This document shows, piece after piece, positions 1 through 6,564 of a stretch of 47,747 nt of DNA (its first letter is position 1; every line of letters starts with the position of its first letter). The position numbers and the translations under genes are program-made. Location: positions 1-47,747 of the forward strand of contig JAQCBJ010000011.1 of assembly GCA_027621555.1 (NCBI GenBank). Direction: 5' to 3'. The stretch comes from Bacteroidota bacterium. GTDB lineage: Bacteria > Bacteroidota > Bacteroidia > Flavobacteriales_D > Sanyastnellaceae. Below the pieces are notes generated by a model. That model was not told where the DNA came from. It saw nothing but the letters and a program-made list of their open reading frames with translations, and did no database searches.

Positions 1-1
1 C

Positions 2-1237
2 TCCACCCTTGCGCGCCAGCTTGGAGAGGCCGGGTATGCCCGCGTTCATTTGGATGACGCGCCGGACGTGGTGGTGATCAACACGTGCAGCGTGACCGAC
101 CACGCTGACGCCAAATGCCGCAACGCCGTTCGCCGCGCGATGCAGAGCAATCCGGAAGCTTTCGTGGTGGTGGTGGGCTGCTACGCCCAGCTCAAGCCGG
201 AGGAAATCGCCCAAATCGAAGGTGTGGACCTCGTCCTCGGAGCCGGCGAAAAATTCAACCTCGTGGAGCACCTCGAAGGCGCAAGCAAGGGCGAAGAAGC
301 CCGAGCCTTGGCGGGAGAAATCAAAGAAGTACGCGATTTCGTGCCGGGCTTTTCAAGCGGAGACCGAACGCGCACGTTTTTGAAAGTCCAGGACGGGTGC
401 AACTACTTCTGCGCGTTTTGCACGATTCCCCTTGCGCGAGGCAGGTCGCGCAGCGCCTCCGTAGCCGACACCGTGCGCGAGGCTCAAAAGGCCGTCGAAT
501 CTGGTGCCAAGGAAATTGTCCTGACAGGTGTGAACATTGGGGATTTTGGAACCGCGCACGGGGAAACGCTTCTGGACCTGATCCAAGCCCTGGACGCCTT
601 GGACGGTGTGGAACGCTACCGCATCTCGTCCATTGAACCCAATCTCCTCACTGACGAGATGATTGAATTTGTCAGCCAATCCCGACGCTTCCAACACCAC
701 TTCCACATCCCGCTGCAGTCCGGTTCCGACACCATCCTCTCGGCCATGCGCCGGCGGTACCGCACGGATTTGTACCGGAACCGCATCACGCGCATCCGCG
801 AATTGATGCCGGAGGCGAGCATCGGCGTGGACGTCATTGTGGGCTTTCCCGGCGAAACCGACGAGGACTTCATGACAACTGTTGACTTTATCAAATCGCT
901 TGATATCAGCTATCTGCACGTTTTTACCTACAGCGAACGTCCAAACACGACCGCCCTCCGAATCGACGAGGTAGTTCCCATTCCGGTGAGGAAGGAGCGC
1001 AACAAGACGCTGCGCAACTTGAGCCTCAAAGCGCAGCGGGCCCAGTACGAGGCCAACCTAGGCACGACGGCCGACGTGTTGTTCGAGGAGGCGGAAGAGG
1101 ACGGGCTGCGCATGGGCTACACCTCGAACTACGTACGCGTGGCAGTGCCCTCTTCTGAAGTGGGAGGAAACGTGGTGCGGCCAGTGGCGCTCGAGCGGAT
1201 TGACCCTTTGGGCTGGGTTCACGGAACCTTGGTGTGA
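2..1237 (+). CDS. mtaB: tRNA threonylcarbamoyladenosine methylthiotransferase MtaB, 5' end outside window
   Basis: Radical-SAM methylthiotransferase expected to convert t6A37 to ms2t6A37 in ANN-decoding tRNAs. The frame is open from base 2 (STLARQLGEAGYARVHLDDA...), so the true start lies before the window and the ATG at 50 is internal; 411 residues are present against about 430-450 in the family. Visible are the N-terminal UPF0004 cysteines (INTCSVTDHADAKC, VVGCYAQ), the radical-SAM CxxxCxxC motif (CNYFCAFC) and a C-terminal stretch compatible with a TRAM domain. The downstream lgt starts 20 bases after the stop, so the two are probably co-transcribed. The choice of MtaB over MiaB or RimO rests on overall sequence and is likely but not proven. 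Confidence 0.93.
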   Translation, partial: STLARQLGEAGYARVHLDDAPDVVVINTCSVTDHADAKCRNAVRRAMQSNPEAFVVVVGCYAQLKPEEIAQIEGVDLVLGAGEKFNLVEHLEGASKGEEARALAGEIKEVRDFVPGFSSGDRTRTFLKVQDGCNYFCAFCTIPLARGRSRSASVADTVREAQKAVESGAKEIVLTGVNIGDFGTAHGETLLDLIQALDALDGVERYRISSIEPNLLTDEMIEFVSQSRRFQHHFHIPLQSGSDTILSAMRRRYRTDLYRNRITRIRELMPEASIGVDVIVGFPGETDEDFMTTVDFIKSLDISYLHVFTYSERPNTTALRIDEVVPIPVRKERNKTLRNLSLKAQRAQYEANLGTTADVLFEEAEEDGLRMGYTSNYVRVAVPSSEVGGNVVRPVALERIDPLGWVHGTLV

Positions 1238-1257
1238 CCTGACGTAGCTTCGCAACC

Positions 1258-2475
1258 ATGTACCCCAACCTGTATTTCGCCTTTCTCGACTTGCTCGGTT
1301 GGGACCTCCCCGCCCTCAAGCTGATCAACAGTTTTGGGTTTTTCGTGGCTTTGGCCTTTCTCGCCGCCCACGCCTTGCTCAAAGGAGAACTCAAGAGGCT
1401 TGCCGCATTGGGGCATTTCCAAGCCCAAACCACCACCGTCACCGTAGGCCTCCCTCCCAACCCAATTGACTTGGGCGTTCAAGCGCTGATGGGCTTTGTC
1501 TTGGGCTGGAAGGTGCTGTACTTGGTGGTGAATGCCGGCGACATCTTCCAGGGCCCGGGTTTGCCCCAGGCCCACCTCTTCAGCTCGGAAGGAAACGTCA
1601 CGTGGGGCATCCTCGCCGCCGTGATTCTGACGGGGTGGCGGTATTGGGAGGTGAATCGCGAGCGCCTTCCGGAACCGAAGAAAATCACCCAAAGCGTCCC
1701 GCCAGAAGCGCTTGTGGGCGGCGTCACGGCGGCCGCTGCGATCGGAGGCATCGCAGGCGCCAAGCTCTTTCACCTGCTGGAATACCCCGACGAGTTTGTC
1801 GCGTTTTTGAAGTCTCCGAGCCTCAATGCGTTCCTTGGAGGTCTGACCATCTACGGCGGCCTGATCGTCGGTGGGTTGGCGGTCTACCTCTTCGCACGGC
1901 GCAACGGGATGAACTTCCTGCGCTTGGCCGACGCCACCGCCCCCGGATTGCTTCTCGCGTACGGCATTGGCCGCATGGGTTGCCAAATCAGCGGCGACGG
2001 CGACTGGGGCATCCCCAACCCGCTCCCCAAGCCGGGGTGGTTGTCGTGGGCCCCGGACTGGGTTTGGGCGTACGCCTACCCCAACAACGTCAACGCCGTA
2101 TACGGACCTCGCAGCGCGGGCTACACCGGCAAACTCATCGACCCCACCGTGCATCCCTGGCCCGCCTTTGAAGGTTACGGCACCTACCTCGACCCTGCGG
2201 TGTTCCCTACGCCGATCTACGAAACCACGGCGGCGGTGATTGGGTTTGTCCTTCTTTGGGCGTTTCGGAAGCGCTGGAAAACCCCGGGGAAGGTGTTTGC
2301 CGCCTACCTGATGTTCAACGGGTTCGAGCGCTTTTGGGTGGAGAAGATCCGGGTGAACGCCACGTTTGACTTCCTGGGCATGACCATGACCCAAGCCGAA
2401 TTGATCTCTGTGTGCACGTTTCTCGCGGGAGTGGCCTTGTGGGTTTGGACGAGCAAGCGCTCCGATTCGCACTGA
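1258..2475 (+). CDS. lgt: Prolipoprotein diacylglyceryl transferase Lgt
   Basis: Inner-membrane enzyme that moves diacylglycerol from phosphatidylglycerol to the lipobox cysteine of prolipoproteins. At 405 aa it is longer than E. coli Lgt (about 290), as is common in Bacteroidota. Multiple hydrophobic spans are visible, with the Lgt core GGLTIYGGLIVGG followed by GRMGCQISGDGDWG, the region holding the conserved Arg/Asn/Asp residues. An extra Trp/Pro/Tyr-rich loop (about residues 255-320) separates this from the C-terminal PTPIYETTAA segment and last spans. The ATG at 1258 follows mtaB closely. Lipoproteins in the window, such as the double-FKBP protein, would be substrates. Confidence 0.93.
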   Translation: MYPNLYFAFLDLLGWDLPALKLINSFGFFVALAFLAAHALLKGELKRLAALGHFQAQTTTVTVGLPPNPIDLGVQALMGFVLGWKVLYLVVNAGDIFQGPGLPQAHLFSSEGNVTWGILAAVILTGWRYWEVNRERLPEPKKITQSVPPEALVGGVTAAAAIGGIAGAKLFHLLEYPDEFVAFLKSPSLNAFLGGLTIYGGLIVGGLAVYLFARRNGMNFLRLADATAPGLLLAYGIGRMGCQISGDGDWGIPNPLPKPGWLSWAPDWVWAYAYPNNVNAVYGPRSAGYTGKLIDPTVHPWPAFEGYGTYLDPAVFPTPIYETTAAVIGFVLLWAFRKRWKTPGKVFAAYLMFNGFERFWVEKIRVNATFDFLGMTMTQAELISVCTFLAGVALWVWTSKRSDSH

Positions 2476-2479
2476 CCCG

Positions 2480-2505
2480 TTCAACGTTTGAGGCGTAGGT
2501 TCGTC
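2480..2505 (+). promoter_or_regulatory. Candidate ECF-sigma promoter upstream of the sigma gene
   Basis: A TTCAAC element (AAC at 2483-2485) is followed after 16 bases by CGTC (2502-2505). This is the classic ECF layout of an AAC-type -35 and a CGTC-type -10. The same block, TTCAAC-G/C-TTTG, ten free bases, then TCGTCCAA-A/T-CCTCA, recurs just before the gene at 3173 with identical spacing. The ATG of the sigma gene lies 11 bases after CGTC, so the transcript would be leaderless or nearly so. Autoregulation is inferred from ECF biology. Confidence 0.55.
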
Positions 2506-2516
2506 CAAACCTCAGC

Positions 2517-3128
2517 ATGCATCTCCCCCCCGGGCATTCTTCCGACCGCGATCTCGTCGAGGCCTTGCGCCACCCCGCCTCCCGAGAGCGTGCTTTTCGG
2601 GACGTGCTTCGCGCCTGGCAAGCCCCACTTTACGGGCATCTGAGGCGCATGCTCGGGAACCACGAAGACGCGGCGGACGCCATGCAGGACGCCTTCGTGA
2701 AGTTCCTCAGGAACATCGACGACTTCCGTGGAGACAGCGCGCTTTACTCGTGGCTCCACACCATCGCCAACCGAACCGCCCTCGATGCCTTGCGGAAGCG
2801 GCAACGCGAACGGAACCGCTGGGGCGACGTGAGCTTGGGCCGAGAGGAGCTGTCGAACGAAGGCCCCCTAGATGTCCTCGATCAAGCCGACGACCAAGCT
2901 TGGAACGAATGGCATGGTCACGACGCGTGGAACGAAGAATCCGCCCTTCGCGACATGATGGACGCCGTGGCCGCGTTGCCCGACCGGCAGCGCGCGGTGT
3001 TTGTCCTTCGCTACTTCGAGGCCATGCCCTACCGCGACATGTCCCAAGCCTTGGGTGTCACCGAGAGCACGCTTAAAGCCTTGTACCACCACGCCAAGTC
3101 CAAACTCCGCGCCGCTCTGGCCTCGTAA
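2517..3128 (+). CDS. ECF-type RNA polymerase sigma-70 factor
   Basis: 203-residue alternative sigma factor. The sigma-2 region runs from about residue 35 to 100 (HEDAADAMQDAFVKFLRN..., FRGDSALYSWLHTIANRTALD), matching the core-binding and -10-recognition helices. The sigma-4 region is at about 145-200 (LPDRQRAVFVLRYFEAMPYRDMSQALG, then a helix-turn-helix). Between them is an acidic, Trp-containing linker (DQAWNEWHGHDAWNEE). There is no sigma-1 or sigma-3, as expected of the ECF group. It is followed by a one-span membrane protein and an exported sensor-like protein, the usual sigma / regulator / sensor arrangement, and is preceded by a putative self-recognised promoter. The target regulon beyond this locus is unknown. 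Confidence 0.92.
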   Translation: MHLPPGHSSDRDLVEALRHPASRERAFRDVLRAWQAPLYGHLRRMLGNHEDAADAMQDAFVKFLRNIDDFRGDSALYSWLHTIANRTALDALRKRQRERNRWGDVSLGREELSNEGPLDVLDQADDQAWNEWHGHDAWNEESALRDMMDAVAALPDRQRAVFVLRYFEAMPYRDMSQALGVTESTLKALYHHAKSKLRAALAS

Positions 3129-3136
3129 CCGACCTT

Positions 3137-3162
3137 TTCAACCTTTGGCCCACACCATCGTC
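3137..3162 (+). promoter_or_regulatory. Second copy of the ECF-type promoter motif
   Basis: TTCAAC (AAC at 3140-3142), a 16-base spacer and CGTC (3159-3162), followed by CAATCCTCA and the ATG at 3173. The conserved bases and spacing match the copy at 2480-2505, while the ten bases between TTTG and TCGTCC are unrelated. Conservation limited to the two hexamer-like boxes points to a binding site rather than a recent duplication. It would drive the membrane protein and the sensor gene separately from, or in addition to, read-through from the sigma gene. Confidence 0.55.
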
Positions 3163-3172
3163 CAATCCTCAA

Positions 3173-3538
3173 ATGACCTCCAAGCCCACATCCCGAGAAC
3201 CCCAGGCCAACCCCAAGTTGACCTCGCGCTGGAACGAGGGCTTCGACGTGCCCGACTCGTTTTGGAAGTCGGCTGAAGAAGCTGCCGTTCAGGGAGCACT
3301 TGCCCGCACGGGACGTCGTGTCTCGCTCTACCCTTGGGGCTTGGTTGCCGCGGCATGCTTGGCAGGAGCCGCGCTCCTAGGTACGTGGATGTCGGCTCCC
3401 CGCACCCAGCAATGCGTGACGTTTGCCTGCCTCTGGGAATCGCAAGCGGATCTCCCCCTCACGGAGGACGAGCTCGAAGTGCTGGACCACTGGGAATCGG
3501 GGTACGACGACGTTTTGTTTGACGCAACTTCCTTTTGA
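3173..3538 (+). CDS. Small single-span membrane protein, candidate anti-sigma factor
   Basis: 121-residue protein I cannot assign to a named family. It has a hydrophilic N-terminal part of about 50 residues (possibly cytoplasmic), one clear transmembrane segment at about 55-73 (YPWGLVAAACLAGAALLGTWM) and a short acidic C-terminal tail (LPLTEDELEVLDHWESGYDDV). Its place directly after an ECF sigma gene and before an exported sensor-like gene, together with this topology, suggests an anti-sigma or signal-relay role; that is inference only. Its stop codon overlaps the next start by one base (TGATG), so the two are translationally coupled. An ECF-like promoter motif lies just upstream. Confidence 0.75.
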   Translation: MTSKPTSREPQANPKLTSRWNEGFDVPDSFWKSAEEAAVQGALARTGRRVSLYPWGLVAAACLAGAALLGTWMSAPRTQQCVTFACLWESQADLPLTEDELEVLDHWESGYDDVLFDATSF

Positions 3539-4041
3539 TGAAATCCTTCTCCCTCCTCGCCCTGCTCTGCCTGAGCATCTCCTCCACCGTCCTTGCGCAA
3601 CCCGGCCCACCGCGCGATACCTCGGAGCGCATGGAAGCCCTGCGCATCGCGTTCATGACCGAACGCCTGGCCTTGACGCCTGACGAAAGCAAAGCGTTTT
3701 GGCCCATGCATGAGGCTTTTGAAGCCCAAATGGAGGCCCAGCGCGATGCCATGCGCACCCAAAAAGACAACTTCGACGCTTCAAACGCCTCCGACGCCGA
3801 GCTTCAGAAGTTCGTGCACGACCTCGCCGAACAACGCAAAAGCATGGTGGACCTGGAGTCCGACCACCTGCTCGAAGTCGCCGAATTGCTCGGCGCCGAG
3901 CGTGCATTGAAGTTGCCTGAAATGAAGCGCGAATTGGCTCGGAACATCCGCGAACGAATGGATGCGACCAATCGCAAAGGCCCTCCCGGACCCCGTCAAG
4001 GCCATTCGCCACGAAGCACGCGGCGTCCCCGAATGCAGTAA
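3538..4041 (+). CDS. Exported Spy/CpxP-like 'sensor of ECF-type sigma factor' protein
   Basis: 167 residues with a Sec signal peptide (MKSFSLLALLCLSISSTVLAQ). The mature part is helical and charged and holds the phrase TERLALTPDESKAFWPMHEAFE, typical of the flavobacterial protein annotated as sensor of ECF-type sigma factor and reminiscent of Spy/CpxP LTxxQ-type helices. The C terminus is basic and Pro/Gly-rich (GPPGPRQGHSPRSTRRPR). I chose the ATG at 3538, which overlaps the upstream TGA, over an in-frame TTG one codon earlier. It probably acts in the periplasm to sense envelope stress or misfolded protein and pass it to the sigma system; the ligand is unknown. Confidence 0.8.
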   Translation: MKSFSLLALLCLSISSTVLAQPGPPRDTSERMEALRIAFMTERLALTPDESKAFWPMHEAFEAQMEAQRDAMRTQKDNFDASNASDAELQKFVHDLAEQRKSMVDLESDHLLEVAELLGAERALKLPEMKRELARNIRERMDATNRKGPPGPRQGHSPRSTRRPRMQ

Positions 4042-4048
4042 ACCCGCC

Positions 4049-4438
4049 TCAGCCCTCGGTGGGCTGAAACGTCAGGCAAACGCCGTTGATGCAGTACCGC
4101 GTACCTGTTTCCGTGGGGCCATCCGGAAAGACGTGACCGAGGTGGCTGTCGCATCCCGAGCAACGCACCTCGATGCGCACCATGCCGTGAGACCGGTCGA
4201 CGATTTGGGTGATGTTCGCTTCAGGGGCTTCGCGATCGAAGCTGGGCCAACCGCATTCCGCATTGAATTTGGAAGGGCTTTCAAAGAGTTCCTTGCCGCA
4301 GCCCTTGCAGGTGTAGACTCCGTCTCGCCACTCGGCGTTGAGCTCGCTGGTGTGGGGGCGCTCCGTGCCGTTTTCACGCAGGACACGGTGTTCCTCTTCG
4401 GTCAAGTGCGACCTCCACTCTTCGGCGGAGCGATTCAT
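4049..4438 (-). CDS. msrB: Peptide-methionine (R)-S-oxide reductase MsrB
   Basis: 129-residue cytoplasmic enzyme reducing methionine-R-sulfoxide in proteins, regenerated by thioredoxin. The structural zinc cysteines are C44/C47 (CKGC) and C93/C96 (CSGC). The catalytic cysteine is C116 in RYCIN, with a second cysteine five residues later (CLTF). The substrate-binding region ECGWPSF and GHVFPDGP are intact. No signal peptide is present. Its start overlaps the end of the upstream helicase gene by four bases (ATGA type), so they form a two-gene operon. It ends seven bases from the convergent sensor gene. Confidence 0.96.
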   Translation of the reverse strand: MNRSAEEWRSHLTEEEHRVLRENGTERPHTSELNAEWRDGVYTCKGCGKELFESPSKFNAECGWPSFDREAPEANITQIVDRSHGMVRIEVRCSGCDSHLGHVFPDGPTETGTRYCINGVCLTFQPTEG

Positions 4439-5865
4439 GAGGGCTTGTTGCCGCCTCCGGATTGAGGACCGCGCCCTCCTGGCTTGCCTTTACGGCGGAA
4501 GTTGCGCTTCCCCCCTCCTGAATTCCCTGAACCTCCCGGTCCTCCTGAACCGCCCGAGCGTCCAGGACCACCCGAATTTCGACCGTCTCGGCGCCCCCCT
4601 TGTCCGCGACCTCCACCTTGGCCTCGGTCACGACCGCCACCCCCACCGCGTGAGCCTGACGACTTGGGGTCGTAGTCGGGAGCCGCACCGAGGGCGTCGG
4701 GGACTTTGAGTTTAGGCACTTCTTTTTCGATGAGTTTCTCAATCTTCCCAAACCGACGCATGTCGTCGGGTGTCACCAAGGTGATGGCCTCTCCTTTGCG
4801 CTCGGCACGGGCAGTCCGCCCAATTCGGTGCACGTAATCCTCTTCGTTGGGCGGCACGTCGTAGTTCACGACGAGCTCGATGCTGTCGATGTCGATGCCT
4901 CGTGACACCACGTCCGTGGCGACGAGGATGGGGAGCTTTTGTTGGCGGAAAGCCAACATCACTTCCTCGCGTTCCGATTGTTCGAGGTCGCTGGACATGC
5001 GGCCGCAGTTGATGCCGGCCTTGCGAAGGGCGCGGACCACTTGACCCACCGTCCGCTTGCGCGAGGTGAAGACGATGCCGCTCTTGACGTTGCGCTCCTT
5101 CAGCACGTCGACCAGCACCGCATCTTTCTGGTGGTCGAACAGCACATACGCCCCTTGCTTCACTTTCGCGGCCGGCTTGCTCAGCGCGAGCTGCACGGTC
5201 ACCGGGTCTCTCAACAGGTCATGCGCCAACGTCCGCATTCGGTCCGGCATGGTGGCGGAAAAGAGCAGGGTTTGGCGTTCCTTCCGACAGTGCGAGGCAA
5301 TCCGCATGATGTCTTGGTGAAAGCCCATGTCCAGCATGCGATCCGCTTCGTCAAGGATGAGCACCTCAAGGGACGACAAATCCACATAGCCCAACGTCAG
5401 GTGGGACAACATCCGTCCTGGGGTCACGACGATGATGTCAGCCCCTTGCGTCAGGGCCGTTTTTTCCTGGGCAAATTCCTTTCCCGTGCCGCCTCCGTAG
5501 ATGGCGAGCGACGTGATGCCTGTGTAGTAGGCAAAACCCTGGGCCGCTTGGTCGATCTGGATGGCCAACTCGCGGGTCGGCACAACAATCAAGGCCTTGA
5601 CCTTGCCGTCGTTGGGCGTGTCCATGATTCGGTCCATGGTCGGCAACAAAAACGCAGCGGTCTTGCCGGTTCCCGTTTGGGCGATTCCAAGGATGTCCTT
5701 TTTCTTCAGTGCATGAGGAATGGCCTCTCCTTGAATCGGGGTGGCCGTCTCAAAGCCCATGGACCAAAGGCCGTCTTCAATGTCTGGGTGCAAATCGAGC
5801 TCGTCAAACCGAACTCGCTTCTCGGCGGGCTTTTCGCCCGCGCCTTCCGCGTGTTGTTCTTCCAC
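4435..5865 (-). CDS. DEAD-box ATP-dependent RNA helicase, RhlE-like
   Basis: 476-residue RNA helicase with the full motif set: Q motif (GFETATPIQ), Walker A (AQTGTGKT, residues 62-69), PTRELA, TPGR, DEAD (LILDEADRMLDMGF), SAT, and the C-terminal motifs ATDVVSRGIDI and HRIGRTAR. The last 75 or so residues are Gly/Arg/Ser-rich repeats (GGGGGRDRGQ...), an RNA-binding RGG-like tail common in Bacteroidota homologues. The start is a GTG at 5865; no in-frame ATG is available upstream before a stop. It probably works in ribosome assembly or mRNA decay. Confidence 0.94.
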   Translation of the reverse strand: MEEQHAEGAGEKPAEKRVRFDELDLHPDIEDGLWSMGFETATPIQGEAIPHALKKKDILGIAQTGTGKTAAFLLPTMDRIMDTPNDGKVKALIVVPTRELAIQIDQAAQGFAYYTGITSLAIYGGGTGKEFAQEKTALTQGADIIVVTPGRMLSHLTLGYVDLSSLEVLILDEADRMLDMGFHQDIMRIASHCRKERQTLLFSATMPDRMRTLAHDLLRDPVTVQLALSKPAAKVKQGAYVLFDHQKDAVLVDVLKERNVKSGIVFTSRKRTVGQVVRALRKAGINCGRMSSDLEQSEREEVMLAFRQQKLPILVATDVVSRGIDIDSIELVVNYDVPPNEEDYVHRIGRTARAERKGEAITLVTPDDMRRFGKIEKLIEKEVPKLKVPDALGAAPDYDPKSSGSRGGGGGRDRGQGGGRGQGGRRDGRNSGGPGRSGGSGGPGGSGNSGGGKRNFRRKGKPGGRGPQSGGGNKPS

Positions 5866-5901
5866 GTCTCGAAAGTACGGCGGAATCGCTCGCCCTTCGC
5901 G

Positions 5902-5909
5902 TATGTTTG
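5902..5909 (+). promoter_or_regulatory. TAnnTTTG -7 box upstream of the truncated PKD-adhesin paralogue
   Basis: TATGTTTG matches the Bacteroidota housekeeping -7 consensus in all fixed positions and lies 32 bases before the ATG at 5942. I see no TTTG at the expected -33 position. It could drive the truncated gene and, by read-through, the full adhesin at 6352. Confidence 0.45.
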
Positions 5910-5941
5910 TTTTTCACGGGTTTTCCCAAGCGTTGAATGTT

Positions 5942-6316
5942 ATGAGTCACCTGTCCCACGTCCAAAAGGCGAGCCACAACCTCCTTGCCGCTTTGCTCGC
6001 AAGCCTTCTAAGCTTGGGACACCTTGGAGCCACCCACCTTGTCGGCGGAGACTTTGACTACGTCCATCTCGGTGGGGACCAATACCAAATCACACTCAAG
6101 GTCTACCGCGACTGCAGCCCCGCCAACGAGAACGAAACGCCATTCGACAACGACCTCGCCATTGGCTTGTGGAACGGCTCGGGAATCATCACCGACGCGG
6201 ATGTGGTGACCATTACCAATGAGTGCTTCAACGCTCCAACGGTGTCGAAGATCACGGCAGTCTGCACCTCTTCAGGGCCCCATAAAAGACAACCTTTCGC
6301 GCCTTTCCAACGTTAA
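5942..6316 (+). pseudogene. Truncated N-terminal paralogue of the downstream T9SS adhesin
   Basis: 124 codons: a signal peptide (NLLAALLASLLSLGHLGA) followed by THLVGGDFDYVHLGGDQYQITLK and YRDCSPANENETPF, closely matching the first mature residues of the 923-aa adhesin encoded immediately downstream. Similarity fades after about residue 95, and the frame stops after a short unrelated tail (GPHKRQPFAPFQR). None of the PKD repeats or the sorting domain remain. The bases at 6101-6148 match 6517-6564 with one difference, so the pair arose by duplication or has exchanged sequence recently. It could be a decayed tandem copy or a short secreted peptide; decay is more likely. Confidence 0.7.
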
Positions 6317-6564
6317 CCTGTGTGCGCACGTACTTTGTGGCGTCCACTGAGATGGTTGAAATCAAACTTCAAGGTGCCTTGAAAAAGGTCATTCACCGTG
6401 TATTTGCTGTGTTGGTCGCAGGTTTGTGGTGCAGCACCAGCTGGGCCACGCACCTCGTGGGTGGTGAGATTTTCTATACTCATCTTGGTGGAAATCAATA
6501 TTTGATCACGCTCAAAGTCTACCGCGACTGCAGCCCCGCCAACGCGAACGAAACGCCATTCGAC
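6101..6564 (+). repeat. Near-identical 48-bp direct repeat, 6101-6148 and 6517-6564
   Basis: The segment encoding VYRDCSPAN-E/A-NETPFD occurs in both the truncated gene and the adhesin, with a single base difference (gag versus gcg codon), while the surrounding homologous sequence is clearly more diverged. This suggests recent local gene conversion or strong constraint. Confidence 0.75.

Noticed and set aside
1219-2508. 429-codon minus-strand frame opposite lgt
   Set aside because: Low-complexity shadow; lgt on the plus strand has clear signatures.
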